Numbered from the stretch's first letter, positions 41,001 to 52,351 are shown. The stretch is DNA of 64,000 nt from Psettodes erumei (GCA_016785225.1 JAFBJZ010000847.1:620001-684000), one strand, 5' to 3'. Notes: generated from the sequence alone by a model not told the origin. Numbers and translations are program-made.

Positions 41001-44000
41001 GTCGGAGCTCGACATCTACCTGAGCCGCCACAACACAGCTTTGACGCAGCTCAACGCGGCGAAGCAAACGCTTCAGACAACCTCCGACACGCTGCGTGAG
41101 CGCCGCACTGCCATCAAGGATTTGGAAGTCAAAATACCCCAGAAAGAGCAGGAGCTGAAGAAGGTAAAGCCAAGCGTCAACACTGTTGCTTGGATGGCAT
41201 TTTGTTGGGACATTTACACAACACATAAAGCATCTTAAAAAATTAGTAACTCGTGTTGAAACCACTACACACACACATCTGGTCACTATATGTGCCCAGC
41301 GAGTAGCGTCATTTGTGTGAACTTTTCTTTGAATTGCCCCCACCCCTCCTCTCTGCAGGATGAGGGAGAGCTGGAGAAGCTGATGAAGATGGATAATGAG
41401 ACTAGAGAAGTGGTGAGGGAAATGAGGCAGAAGGTGGATGAAGCCAAGAGTTCTCTGTCCTCCAACCGCAGTCGCGGAAAGGTCCTGGATGCTCTCATGC
41501 AGCAGAAGAAGAGTGGCGTAATCCCAGGCATCTTTGGAAGACTGGTAATAAAAGCCACGCATTAAAATACAGCTTTACTCAGCGAGGATTTCATTTATGG
41601 CCATGTAGCTGTGGTGTCTCATCAACATCAACTCCACGTTTTCATATGTATTTTATCCGACTTTAAAGCACGCACTGCCTGGAATTAAAAAGCAGAAGTC
41701 CGCTGAGTTGTATTATTGATTTAGTTTTGTGCTTGCAGGGAGACCTCGGAGCCATAGATGAGAAGTATGATGTGGCTATTTCCTCTAGCTGTGGTGCTCT
41801 GGACAACATCGTGGTGGACACCATTGACACCGCTCAGAAATGCGTCACGTTCCTGAAAGAACAAAACATCGGGGTGGCCACCTTCATTGGTCTTGACAAG
41901 GTAAATAAAATCACACTCAGTCACGAGGGTGTGAGCCGATGATTCTGTTACTTAAATGCTGCACTGTCCTTGAATCTTTAACCGCAAACAGAAATGTTAT
42001 TACTGTTTGTTGGACTATTTCAGTTTGTTCCCCAATAAAGCAACTGTCACATCTTCTCCACTTCTGTTTTTAAGATGAGGGTGTGGGAGAAGAACATGTC
42101 TTCCATCCGTACTCCGGAGAACAGCCCTCGTCTCTTTGACATGGTGCGTGTGAAAGACGAGAGCGTGCGACCAGCTTTCTACTTTGCCCTAAGGGACACC
42201 CTGGTGGCCCAGGACATGGAGCAGGCCACACGAATGGCCTTCCAGAAAGACAAGCGCTGGAGAGTGGTCACTCTGAAGGGACAGATAATTGAGATGGCTG
42301 GTGGGTGGCCTTCTGTTTCTGTCATCGCTCTCGCCACATCACGTTTTCATTTTTCTTCTTGAGCCTGTGTACTTAGGGATGTCTCAGTGAAGATAATACA
42401 ATATATACATATGTTCTGCTTTCATAAGTCTGATTGTTTTTTAATCTCCCTGCGGTCTGGTGTGTACTTCACAGGGACCATGACTGGAGGAGGAAGAGTA
42501 ATGAAGGGCAGGATGGGCTCCTCTATTAGCGCCGGGGTCTCCCAGGGGGAGGTGAGTCTTCAAAGCAGAAAACTGGTCCATACTGGCCCAACATTCCAAT
42601 CGATACATATGATTCGATATTTCCAGATATGCAAAAAGTTTTGATAATAGGTCAACAACAAACCTTTTACACTAACACAGCTGTGCCCACAACTTTGCAT
42701 TTAAATAGAAGCTGTTAATGCAGCAACAGTGGTGGTGATAAAGGACACAAGAGCTATGATTGCATTAATTTCACGTCAGCACCCGAATACACTTTACGCA
42801 CTGACACACAACTCAACCATGAGAGCAGACTGACAACGGTGCCAAAGCATTACTTAAATTATTGTACATTACCAGCAAAACAAATAGGGACACTGTCTCA
42901 GCACCACAAGCTGCAACACTGCAGTTTGGATTAATCAAGTTTCCTGTCCGTCTGTCCAACACCAGAAAAAGCAGATTAAATGTAATGCTTTTATGGGTTT
43001 GTGTAAATTATGATAAGGATTACCTCTGTGCAGCTAGCTTGTCACACAAGTGACACCGTTTTTTTTCCGTACTTAATCTCTATAGTTATGGTTTAAATTC
43101 AACAGTCTCAGATACAATACTCGATGCAGAAAAGCTAAACTAACTATAAGCCACACCGGTGTTCATCATTAAAATCTTAGTAGCATAAAACTGTGTTATT
43201 ATTCAATGTCAAATGAGACCTTTTACTAAGTACAAGTGGGTCAAGCAAGCTTCATAAATAATTCCTGCTGTAAGTTAAGAGCACTAAAGTCTTACCGTGG
43301 GCTTGTTTCCTAGAATTGATTTTGAGATGCCACATTAACGCGGAGCCCGCCAGTCGCCGCAGTGTACGAGCCGTGATGGTTTTCATGTGTTTTACGCAGC
43401 TCGACCGTATGGAGAGCAAGCTGAACGAGAACGTGTCGAAGCTGCAGGGCTGCCAAGAGAGAAGGCTGCAGCTGGAGGAGAACATCCAGCGCCTGCGACC
43501 GCAGCTCAGAGACATGAAAAACACCCTGGAAAAATACACCAACAGCATGACTGTACAGCAAACACACTTCTTCCTTTTCATTCGCTGTGCCTCTGTCTCA
43601 CTCACTGGCGTGTACTCGTGACCATAATAATAACCTCTACAATTCGCAGTCCGCAGCCAACCACAAAATCTAACAGTATTAATTGTGTAGAAACTTTTCG
43701 TGTATTCGAGTATTTTACTCTTATTTCTCCCCCCTCCTTTCTTCAGAGTCTAGCTGACCAGGAGGCTCACTTGAAACTTCAGATCAAGGAACTTGAAGCT
43801 AACGTGCTGGCTGCTGCCCCCGACAAGGCCAAACAGAAACAGATGGAGAAGTCGCTGGAGGCCTTCAAGAAAGGTAGGAGCCCCCTGTAAACTGTAAAGA
43901 GAACCTAGAAAATGCCACTTCTGAAGAGATTGCTGCCCTCTGCTACACTGAAGGCGTCCAATCAGCGGCGTGTGCCTGCACTCAAGAGGTTGCCATGGTG

Positions 44001-47000
44001 ATGGCACCTTGCACAAAATGCCTTGACTCAAAAAACTGTAGAAAAATAACCCGCGGCATTATAGAACCGTGTCAAATTTTCACATCAAGTGACTTTACGT
44101 GAGTTTTCCCACTGGAATCCTGAATATATAGCAACATGAACATTACCGCTCGATCTTATTCCTTTCTCCTTGTCCGGTCCTTGTCCTGCTCCTGTCCTGC
44201 CTTGTCCTCTCTCAGACTACGAGGCAGCGTCCAGTAAGGCTGGGAAGGTGGAAAACGAGGTGAAGAGGCTCCACAACCTGATCGTCGACATCAACAGCCA
44301 CAAGCTGAAGGCTCAGCAGGACAAGCTCGACAACATCAACAAGGAGCTGGATGACTGCTCCTCCACCATAACCAAAGCCCAGGTCGCCATAAAGACAGCT
44401 GACCGGTGAGGACAGACGGCCCATTTAAGCGCTGTAATTGCATGAGTGTGCAGTGTCCACACATCTTTGTTTAAAGGTTACACTCTAAAGGTTTCACATC
44501 TCCCCATCAGTCTTTTATCGGTGACACCCCATATAGATCACATATACAGTAAGTTTCCACTTGGAACAGGTTTGGGCAGATTATTGCAGAATACATTGCA
44601 CCATACCCAGAAGTATATAAAAGAGAGGAATAATAATTAATTCCATCATTAAGTAGTTCGATGCGAGCTCTGCTCTCTTAGAAAAAAAGGGTTAGAAGAA
44701 GCAGCCAACCGTCGCAAGACCTACACTGATGGAAAAGTCGATCGTTCCAAGTTTAGTTGAATTGGGAACAAAGAACTTTTAAAGTGGAGAAGTGGATTTT
44801 CTGACTTGACAGATGACGCCACATTTTGTTTGGATCAGAAGTGCTTCTTTGGTGAAACATATTGTAGCTTTCTTCGGAAACAGAGTCCTGAGCTAAACTT
44901 GCATCACAACATTGTAAATGCAGAGAAGGGGGGGGGTTACAACACGGAGACAGAAAAGGAAGAAAAAGTTGCGAAATAATGTGCATCAAGCGCAGGAACT
45001 AAGATCAAAATTTTGTCCAGACGAACAAAATGATATCATCTACTGCAACAAACAAACAAATGCTATTTCTAAAGTACCTGGGTTCCCTTCTGCAAAAGCT
45101 GAATTTAAACAGCGTTGCTGCTTTGTATCAGCATGAAGAAGCTGATAAAGTTGGATGAACTGATCCGATCGAAGGCTGCAGTGGAGGAAGGAGCCTGGGT
45201 GTAGATGGCATGAAAAATGGCAATAAGCAAAAAGTCAGCACGTGTGGTTTTTCTGTCCGCAGCAACCTAAAGAAGTGCGAGGAGAGCGTGACCCGCGTGC
45301 AGGGCGAGCTGGAGGAGAACGAGAAGTCGATGGCCGGGTTCACAGAGCAGCTGAAGAAACTGGAGGAAGAGGCCGGGGAAATCATGAAGGCCTGTCAGGA
45401 GGCTGAGGTCGGCACACTCACTTCCTTCAGGGCTCACTTGGACCGTGCATCTTGTAATGTTAAAATAAAGAAAAGGTGCAAGGAACTGTTGAAATTGTGT
45501 TTTGGAAATATGTTTTTTTCACATTTTAAAGCAAAAGGAAAAAAATAAATAAATAAATTCTTTCTTCAATTCCACAGTCAAGTTTAGTGTTGTGTACGAT
45601 TTTGTAACAGTGTTTTTTTTTCTCAGTTTCATCTCATTTATAATTCTGCCAATGTATGATCTAAATGTGAAGAATCAGCCCATCTGCAATATTTCTGTTA
45701 ACACTGAAATAAGTTGAGTGTGCTGTTTGTTTTTCTTGTCCCGTAGGCTGAACTCCCTGAGGTGCAGGAGCAGTATCAGGGGGTGCTGAAGGAGATAAAG
45801 GTCCTGCAGCAGCAGGAGCACGCACTGCAGGAGGAGTCGCTCAGCGTCCGGCTCCGCGTAGAGCAGATCGAGACCACCATCACCGAACACAACAACAAGA
45901 TCAAACACTGGCAGAAAGAGGTGCGTGAGCAACGAAACGTGTGCGCGTGTGTTTTTGACTGTTGTCAGACTACTCATAATGTTTCTGTGGATGTTCTGCA
46001 GGCCAGCAAGCTGTCCATTCATAGCATTGAAAACAAGCCAGCAGAGGAGCTGCCTGTTCTCACTTCTGCTGAACTTGAGGAAATCTCTGATCCCAACATC
46101 ATTATCAACAAGATGATCACATTGGAGACCAAGTGCGCTCAGATGAAGCCCAACCTCGGGGCTATCGCTGAGTACAAGAAAAAGGTATGAACGGGGAGCG
46201 TCCTCCTACCTAAACCTCAGCAGAGGTTCACCAATTCCAGTGTTTCTTCATATTGCGTGGCCTTAGCCAATGTTTGGACACGCACTCGAGCCACGACCTC
46301 ACCGTGTTTGTCCGTGTGCTTCCAGGAGGAACTCTACCTGCAGCGTGTGGCTCAGCTGGACGAGATCACCATGGAGAGGGACAACTTCAAGCGCGGCTGC
46401 GAGGACCTGCGCAAGCAGCGGCTCAACGAGTTCATGACCGGATTCAACATGATCACAAACAAGCTGAAGGAAAACTACCAGATGCTCACGCTGGGTGGTG
46501 ATGCAGAGCTGGAGCTCGTGGACAGTTTAGACCCTTTCTCTGAAGGCATCATGTTCAGGTAACACTAAAGGACAAATGAACATGCACACACTGTTGACCA
46601 TTGGCACATTTAATTGCTTCCCATTAACTCGTGGTCTTTTCTACACAAATCTTGTCTTTTTGTTCTAAACGTGGACTCCGTTTCTTCCTTTTTTCTAGTG
46701 TCCGCCCTCCAAAGAAGAGCTGGAAGAAGATCTTCAACCTGTCAGGAGGCGAAAAGACTCTCAGCTCCTTGGCTCTGGTGTTTGCCCTGCACCACTACAA
46801 ACCCACGCCACTCTACTTCATGGACGAGATCGATGCTGCTCTGGATTTCAAGAACGTCTCCATTGTTGCCTGTTACATTTATGTGAGTAGGGCCCTGTGA
46901 GATATTTAGTAGCAAAGTGGTGTAATATGAAAGTCGACATGGATTTGCAAGCATCTGCTTAATTTTAGCGTCCTTGAGTAAGCCGCTGAATCCTGGGGGT

Positions 47001-47541
47001 GCTGTTAGATGATAACAGCGATTCAACTAAATTACATTAGCTTGTTAATTTTAGGATCTGTGGAGCTAATCGGTGCAGTAATCACTGACTCATGAGAGCC
47101 CAGCGTTTCTGTTGAGCAACACTGAATAATGGAGGGGCTTAGACAAATCATTTCTTTTTGGGACATGGTTCAAAACGGAGTGCTAAGCCTCAAAAAGCTG
47201 GCCTCCACTGTGACCGCTAATTTCATAGAATATTGTATTATGGTTCACTTCACTCGAGGTTACAATTTGACAGCACCTCAGTGGCAGCTGTTCACCAAGT
47301 AATGCACAGTTGAGATGAAAATCTCAAATCACCATCTCTTTAAATCTGCCTTCTTTTTTTCCCCCTCGTCCCTGTGCAGGAGCAAACGAAGAACGCTCAG
47401 TTCATCATCATCTCTCTGAGGAACAACATGTTCGAGATCGCCGATCGGCTCATCGGCATCTACAAAACTCACAACACCACCAAGAGCGTGGGGATCAACC
47501 CCAAAACCATCGTGTTCAAGGAGCACGCCGTCACTGCGTAA
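32001..47541 (+). CDS. smc4: SMC4, condensin subunit (complete)
   Basis: SMC4 pairs with SMC2 to form the ATPase core of condensins I and II. Twenty-three coding exons give 1,297 residues (family ~1,288): 32001-32148, 33157-33347, 33938-34129, 35172-35348, 37423-37587, 37952-38079, 38328-38468, 38908-39058, 40636-40800, 40930-41163, 41359-41544, 41739-41900, 42075-42300, 42475-42551, 43400-43552, 43747-43873, 44216-44405, 45263-45407, 45747-45920, 46002-46184, 46326-46558, 46699-46882, 47380-47541 (stop TAA). The domain order is a variable N-tail, Walker A head, coiled coil, hinge, coiled coil and C-terminal head with signature and Walker B. The start MPSKTAKSS is preferred over an in-frame ATG at 31959, because a good acceptor (CCCTTCAG, exon start 31991) separates them. 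The TTTCAAATC before ATG at 32001 is then 5' UTR. All junctions keep frame. Confidence 0.97.
32149..33156 (+). other. smc4: GC-AG intron of SMC4
   Basis: The donor reads ACTG|GCAAGT and the acceptor is GCCACAG at 33150-33156. Using GC leaves one base (G), which with AT gives Asp and keeps the frame. The nearby GT (GTAACA at 32153) would leave two bases and break the frame. The intron also holds a C-rich CCACCACC patch near 33078-33108 and nothing else recognised. Confidence 0.75.
33157..33347 (+). CDS. smc4: SMC4 exon: N-tail to head
   Basis: The exon encodes DNRSLEEILGSIPPPPPPAM, then TNEPGAPRLMITHLVNRNFK and SYAGEQILGPFHK. The proline run and the following segment are typical of SMC4. The exon needs one base from the previous exon (G + AT), which is only supplied if the preceding intron uses the GC donor at 32149. 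Confidence 0.94.
33938..34129 (+). CDS. smc4: SMC4 exon with Walker A
   Basis: It opens RFSCIIGPNGSGKSNVIDSM, so the P-loop GPNGSGKS is intact for ATP binding. It continues LFVFGYRAQKIRSKKLSVLI and ends EVHFQKIIDK. The exon is 64 codons, phase 0 at both ends. Confidence 0.96.
35561..35653 (+). ncRNA. mir15b: miR-15 family precursor hairpin
   Basis: The 5p arm at 35579-35600 begins UAGCAGCGCAUCAUGG and differs from human miR-15b at nucleotide 8 (G for A) and near its 3' end. The 3p arm at 35618-35639 begins CGAACCAUAAUUUGCUGC, very close to miR-15b-3p. The arms pair around a 17-nt loop, and the 3' flank (AGAATTTTAAGG) also resembles the mammalian precursor. The miR-15/16 family represses cyclins, BCL2 and other cell-cycle genes. 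Being intronic in SMC4, it is probably co-transcribed with a proliferation gene. The G8 form recalls the fish miR-15c type. Confidence 0.93.
35795..35892 (+). ncRNA. mir16: miR-16 precursor hairpin
   Basis: The 5p arm at 35812-35833 begins UAGCAGCACGUAAAUAUUGG and appears identical to vertebrate miR-16. The 3p arm at 35854-35874 begins CCAAUAUUAGCAGUGCUG and pairs with it around a ~20-nt loop. It lies 233 nt (start to start) downstream of the miR-15 arm, on the same strand, so both probably come from one primary transcript with SMC4. Confidence 0.96.
39896..39908 (+). promoter_or_regulatory. CTCF-like motif in an SMC4 intron
   Basis: CCACTAGGGGGCT matches the core of the CTCF consensus. It lies in the 1.6-kb intron after the exon ending at 39058. 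Occupancy is unknown, and the motif is short. Confidence 0.35.
41359..42551 (+). CDS. smc4: SMC4 hinge-coding exon block (four exons with introns)
   Basis: The exons are 41359-41544, 41739-41900, 42075-42300 and 42475-42551. They encode NRSRGKVLDALMQQKKSGVI, PGIFGRLGDLGAIDEKYDVA, NIGVATFIGLDK, FALRDTLVAQDMEQATRMAF and GTMTGGGRVMKGRMGSS. This is the hinge through which SMC4 and SMC2 dimerise. The glycine-rich GTMTGGG stretch is conserved, and all junction phases agree. Confidence 0.95.
46699..46882 (+). CDS. smc4: SMC4 exon with ABC signature and Walker B
   Basis: The exon encodes SVRPPKKSWKKIFNLSGGEK, so the LSGGEK signature motif is present. It continues TLSSLALVFALHHYKPTPLY then FMDEIDAALDFKNVS, the Walker B with the catalytic Glu in DEID. 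All residues needed for ATP hydrolysis are visible. The last exon (47380-47541) carries NAQFIIISLRNNMFE and the C-terminus. Confidence 0.97.
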
Positions 47542-47658
47542 ACCTGCTAAATCTTTGTCTCTGCCATTTTATTCTCCCTTTCACACGTAAATATTTTCCT
47601 ATCTTGTATATTGTCCTTTTACAATGAAGTGCTGCTATTTTTTATTACTATTTGACCT

Positions 47659-47664
47659 AATAAA
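47659..47664 (+). terminator. smc4: SMC4 poly(A) signal
   Basis: AATAAA lies 118 bp after the SMC4 stop codon and is followed by T/GT-rich sequence, implying a short 3' UTR of about 140 bp. It faces the TRIM59 poly(A) signal ~360 bp away. Confidence 0.75.
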
Positions 47665-48024
47665 AGTTCTCTGGAAAGATCTTTTTTTCCCTTAATGTAC
47701 TCATCACTCACACGTACATAAACACGCCAGCCCGACTCTAGACTCCCAAAAGCTCCAAAATATATTTTTGCAAATTTGTTCACAGAAATTTCATGATTTT
47801 TGTAACATGTTTTTTTCAACTTAATGATCCCAGTGATGAAGTAAGCAAACACTCACTCGGAGCAGGCACATGACCGCTGATCCTGTGACAGTGTGGACGG
47901 CGTACTTCACACTGCGGGGACAACTGTGGCGAGCATCAGTTAAATGAGCTCACCGCAACACCCCCTCTCACACGGGCACACAGATTTGAACACCGAGTGT
48001 TACAACAATGATCACATTAGAACT

Positions 48025-48030
48025 TTTATT
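48025..48030 (-). terminator. trim59: TRIM59 poly(A) signal
   Basis: AATAAA on the minus strand (TTTATT on plus) lies ~1.0 kb downstream of the TRIM59 stop. This would give a 3' UTR of about 1 kb (roughly 48,005-49,046). Nothing else is recognised in that stretch. Confidence 0.6.
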
Positions 48031-49046
48031 AAATACAGGGATTAGGACAATATGTATATATAAAAAAAAAAAAAAAAATACAATGACTACAGTCTGGCTA
48101 ACACACTCACTGCTTGAGCAAAATGAAGTGACATTTGTGGGAGGCTGCTTTTCCAAAAGGCTAAAATAGGCCGTATATCATTGCAATATTTTAGTTTAAA
48201 AAACAAAAAAGCACATCGCTGACTAAGCAAAATGTATTGGTCCTGATGGAATAACCAACCCAATACAACAAAGCTATCAGTTGTCAGTGCGGTAAAGGCA
48301 CAGTAAAGGAGCCACTCGCAGCATCACTGTAACATGATCTGCGGAGGCTTGAAGTCAGCAGGCTCTAAATTTCACATGGCGCTCCAGTCACTGCCTCGTG
48401 TAAGGAGATACACAAGTGGCCGTGCTGACGTTCTGAGCTCTGACACAGCGGGGAAGCCGCCGAAATGTCTCACTGCATGATGGGAAAAGGCGACTTTTAA
48501 GAGTCTTGAGGCACCATCATGATATTAAGGTTTGCAAACCTTTGTTTGAAATGCTACGCTCTTAGCAATAATCTAGAATAAAACACTCCAAAGAGGAATG
48601 CAACACTGGAAAATAACAGTCGTGTGAACATATTTACATCCACATACATTTTTTCTAAGAATCTTACAAGCATGTTCTAACATTTTCTTTGCATTGCCCT
48701 CAAACGTGGAAATGAACAGTCATATTCCATGCTTTCACCCCAGTCTGCACAGGACCCCATGTGTATGTGAACTTTACAGGGTCGACTGTCGACAAGTTCT
48801 TAGAAGAATAAACAACAGAAAGGGACACGTGATGCTTTGTGGTTCGTTTCCTGTCACCAGATGTGGTTCAGCGTTGTTCATGCGACGCTGACAGCGAAAT
48901 CAGGTGTCCAATATGTTTCTGCTGTCAGACATCAGTATAGGAAGCAGCTGTTTACAGTTGACTAAAATACTTATAAATGTTTTCTACGTGGAGGCAGTAG
49001 GGTTGTCAGGCAGGCAGCTTCGTGCACCTCTCTGCAGCGGCCTCCA

Positions 49047-49547
49047 TCACCGCATGTATTGACTCACCGTGTCACACACAGATGTGATGAGTTCACTGCT
49101 GAGGCCGTGGACCAGCTGACTGACCTGAGACAGCAGGGAGAAGCCGAGCGACGCCCCTCCGACCGGGTTCACCCACAGCGCTGCCAGCAGCAGCAGCAGC
49201 ATCAGCAGCATCAGCAGGCCCAGAAGCACCACAGACGAAGTGGGCTGCAGCTCGCCCCACAGGTCCTTCACCCATCTGTCGGACTGATCCCTTCCACCCT
49301 GCGCACCGCTACAGCTCACCTTAGGAACCGGTGCTTCCTCCAGGCTCCCGAGGGTCACAGCAGGCCACTGCTGCTGAAGGTACTCAGCTGCTCGTGGGGC
49401 GATGGAGAGGTTTATCACAGACGGCAGAGGGGTTTTAATAAACTCCTCCACCCTCTCTCTGAACAAATGCACCTTCTCCAGGAAGACCAGAGGTGAGTCC
49501 TCCTCCTCTGCTGATGTACCCAAGGACACCAGGTCCAGCTGTTCTTC
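49047..49547 (-). CDS. trim59: TRIM59 last exon with transmembrane helix
   Basis: The exon begins EEQLDLVSLGTSAEEEDSPL, then FLEKVHLFRERVEEFIKTPL, which aligns with the family's FLEKV...LPEV region. A run of ~20 hydrophobic residues (VVLLGLLMLLMLLLLLAALW) predicts an ER-membrane anchor. It ends SVCDTVSQYMR and stop. Confidence 0.93.
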   Translation of the reverse strand, partial: EEQLDLVSLGTSAEEEDSPLVFLEKVHLFRERVEEFIKTPLPSVINLSIAPRAAEYLQQQWPAVTLGSLEEAPVPKVSCSGAQGGRDQSDRWVKDLWGELQPTSSVVLLGLLMLLMLLLLLAALWVNPVGGASLGFSLLSQVSQLVHGLSSELITSVCDTVSQYMR

Positions 49548-51055
49548 CTGGAGGAAACAAAGACTGATCACCTCAGTGCCCTAGTACACCAGTGCTTTTG
49601 GTTTTGGACTGTTTTTCCAACCAAGCAGCCAACATGAATGTCCCTTTCTTTAGTATTTTAACCAAAAATAGATGTGAATGCAGTGTTCATGTCATGCCAG
49701 AGTTGCCAAAATTATTTGTTTGCCAACCTGTAAATAGCTTTAATGTCAGCATCTGAGTTGTAATTATGACAGGGAAACTCAGATATATCCAATGTGGTAC
49801 TGAACAATTTAGAGGTGGCTGAAAATGCCTCACGTCAGCCACAGTCCATTGCTGAGAGCAGTTAAATCCAAACATGAATGGATGAAGCATAAATCTGTCA
49901 ATGCACAGTATTATTAACTGACACTGAATTAAATGGAGCCATGTATGCACTGATGCATCCCCAGCATACACATACCTCCGATGACCTGTTCGAGCTGAAG
50001 TATCTAATTTGTGTTCTCGGAGGATGGGAAATTAATTGTGTGCCGATGATCAGCCCTGTATCACCTGCAGCTCCTTCACTCGGTGGATGATCGGGTCGTA
50101 GGCCCGCGACACCTCAGCACCAGCTTTATCCAGAGCCTCCAGGCAGGCTTGCTTCTTCCTGGCCAGCACCGTCTCCAGCTTCTGAAAAAACTGACTGACT
50201 TCCTGTCGGTCCTGCCTCATCAGACCCTCACAGCGAGCTTTCTCCTGCTCCAGCTGCTCCCCTTGCTGACACAACTAGCAGAGGGAGAGAAGGGGACAGT
50301 AAGGACGAGTGGAAGGGCTTTTTGTTGTTGTTTTTTTTAACATGCATTTTTATTAAAATATTCAGAAAAAAACGATTTGCAATGCCAAAAAATTAACACT
50401 CTTTGCAGGTTCATCTTTCCATGTGAATTTTCCATAGTGTGAGGTCACCCCACCTGTGCCCATCTCTGCTCAGAGAGTCTGGCCAGCAGTAGCGACGGAG
50501 TCTGTTTTTCTCTGATGAAAGCCTCCTGCAGGTCGTCTATGGGATGGCCCTGATGTTTCCCGACAGTCAGGCACAGCCCACAGATCAGCTGCCGATCCTG
50601 GATGCAGTACATGTTCAGCGGCTGCTTGTTGTGGTCCTGACAGGAGGGGGGTCGCGGCTCACTGTCCCTCTGGTACTGAGACAGCAAGTCGAACAGACAA
50701 ACAAAAAAGGTGAGCATAACCTGAAGCAGCAAAGCAACACGAGGAGAATTGGAAATTGACAGGCAGCCAGCGGGTAACAACACAAATGTGTCTCTCCTAC
50801 TTTCTCAATGATGGCTCGCAGAGACACATTGGTGGGCAGCGCATCTATGCCCGCTGGGGGCAGCTCCATCACGCTGCGACAGTTGGGGCATTTCAGCGGC
50901 ATGCGGATCGGACGCCAGACAGAATAGCTGGAAGACACCTGGAGCAAGTTGTCAAGGCACGTCTTGCAGAAGGTGTGTGAGCACGGCAGGACTCGCGGAT
51001 CAGAAAACAGAGAGTAGCACACGGAGCATGTCAGGTCCTCCTCTAGGCTGTCCAT
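49047..51055 (-). CDS. trim59: TRIM59, RING/B-box E3 ubiquitin ligase (complete)
   Basis: TRIM59 is a membrane-anchored tripartite-motif protein of the TRIM13 type. Four coding exons, all phase 0, give 395 residues (human ~403): 50801-51055, 50454-50675, 50065-50274, 49547-49047 (stop TGA at 49049-49047). The RING reads CSVCYSLFSDPRVLPCSHTF then CKTCLDN and CPNCRS. The B-box 2 reads CQDHNKQPLNMYCIQDRQLI then CGLCLTVGKHQGHPIDDL. A coiled coil follows (exon 3), then a leucine-rich transmembrane helix near the C-terminus (VVLLGLLMLLMLLLLLAALW). It is convergent with SMC4 and downstream of KPNA4 on the same strand. Confidence 0.95.
50065..50274 (-). CDS. trim59: TRIM59 coiled-coil exon
   Basis: Seventy codons begin LCQQGEQLEQEKARCEGLMR and continue with heptad-like charged and leucine residues to IHRVKELQ. 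This is the TRIM coiled coil used for dimerisation. Confidence 0.92.
50454..50675 (-). CDS. trim59: TRIM59 exon with B-box 2
   Basis: It encodes YQRDSEPRPPSCQDHNKQPL and continues with the zinc ligands C-H-C-C-C-H-H of a B-box type 2. It ends LARLSEQRWAQ. Phase 0 at both ends. Confidence 0.94.
50801..51055 (-). CDS. trim59: TRIM59 exon with start codon and RING finger
   Basis: It starts MDSLEEDLTCSVCYSLFSDP and carries all C3HC4 zinc ligands (C-x2-C ... C-x-H-x2-C-x2-C ... C-x2-C). It ends with LRAIIEK before a GTAGGA donor. The start matches the family's short MxxxEEELTC opening. Confidence 0.95.
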
Positions 51056-51412
51056 TACGGAGACTTGGGGCCAGGCTCAGGACTCGGGGTGTTATTGTAG
51101 ACGATCCGACAGGACAACAGGATCAGTGAAAAGCTACGTCTTGCACCTGTCCAACAAAAAATATCAACTTGGTACAGCTGCACAGTGAAAACATTCTGGA
51201 GACGCCTTAAAAAAAAAGGGGGACTGTATCTAGAGAGCTTGTTTAGAGAGTCGTCAACAGCAAAATGATCAGCAACTGTTTTGATAACTAAATGTTTCAT
51301 TCACTAATCCCATGAAAAAAGGAAAAGAGCCGTACCAATTAGGTGTGGCATTTTCATGCCTGTGTTAAACTGATTTTTCATTACCATCTCCAGTCCTGTA
51401 CTGCAAGGTTTA

Positions 51413-52024
51413 TACACTCTGTGGCCACCTCATTTAACACACCTGTTGGCTCAGGGAGGCGCTGCTTTGTGGAATTCTAACTTAAATTTTGTACATCATT
51501 TTACATCTAATTGTAGGAGTCATCATACAGCAAACACTGGTTACTTTCCAATTACAGCACTGACTGGGGGATTTGGGAATGAAAAATGACATTAAATTAT
51601 TTTTTTTCTCATTTACTTTTAATATGCCCTATTTCTATGAAAGGCAACTCAGTTAAGATACCGAGTCTGTAATTTGTCTTTGTATAAGATTGGAGAATAA
51701 GAAACAAAAAATCTGAATTTAAATGTTTATGCCTGTTGTCTTAGTTAAAAGGTGTGTCGTGTTTAACTACATTATATTGAGAGGCATTTCTAATTGTTTT
51801 CTTTGTCTTCTACTTACCAGACAACTGACTACATCGCAGTCTGGTTGAATACTACCACTAACTATGACCTCAGTGCAAAAACATGATTAAATGATTATGC
51901 ATCTGTGGTGGTGCTAATCTCAGAATATTGCATACATCATTAAAGGAGACTTTATGGCAAAACATCTGAATAGGATTGCATTAAATAGTAAAAGGTGTAC
52001 CAAATAAAGTGGCTACTGGGTGTA
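51413..52024. mobile_element. MITE-like element with ~30-bp terminal inverted repeats
   Basis: The left end (51413-51444) reads TACACTCTGTGGCCACC... and the right end (51993-52024), inverted, reads TACACCCAGTAGCCACT... . They match at 24 of 32 positions. Both ends can be read as CAC...GTG bounded by TA, fitting a TA target duplication. The ~610-bp interior is AT-rich with no coding capacity. The right-end motif (GTACC-AATAAAGTGGC) resembles a repeat end common in fish genomes. The mismatches suggest an old copy. Confidence 0.6.
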
Positions 52025-52350
52025 CATGTAGTTCTTCCTTAATAAAAGTTGAAGGTTTAATTAGAAGGGATTGCCTACTAAAACTAAATGTAACAAACAG
52101 GAGTGGAAGAACAGACATTGTTCTGAAAAACAATTAAACTGCCAAAAAAAACTCAAGACTCAGCTCGTATTACATGATCAGTTATTGTTTGTGTGAGTGT
52201 GAGCGTGAGCGAGTGTGTATGGGCTCTCGCCTCTAGTTACAACCAGCAACGGAGCGACAATAGGCGTCCTTATGCCAGCACCCACCCAGTCCCAGCTCCC
52301 ACAGACACACACTTTGTTGTCGGGTACAGTCTGTTCAACTGCGCGACCAG

Positions 52351-52351
52351 G

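Noticed and set aside
40897..41562. 221-codon open frame on the minus strand
   Set aside because: It is the antisense shadow of two SMC4 coiled-coil exons and the intron between them; the plus-strand exons are clearly the real ones.
49059..49496. 145-codon plus-strand open frame
   Set aside because: Antisense shadow of the last TRIM59 exon. Its glutamine-rich look comes from the leucine codons of the transmembrane helix read in reverse.
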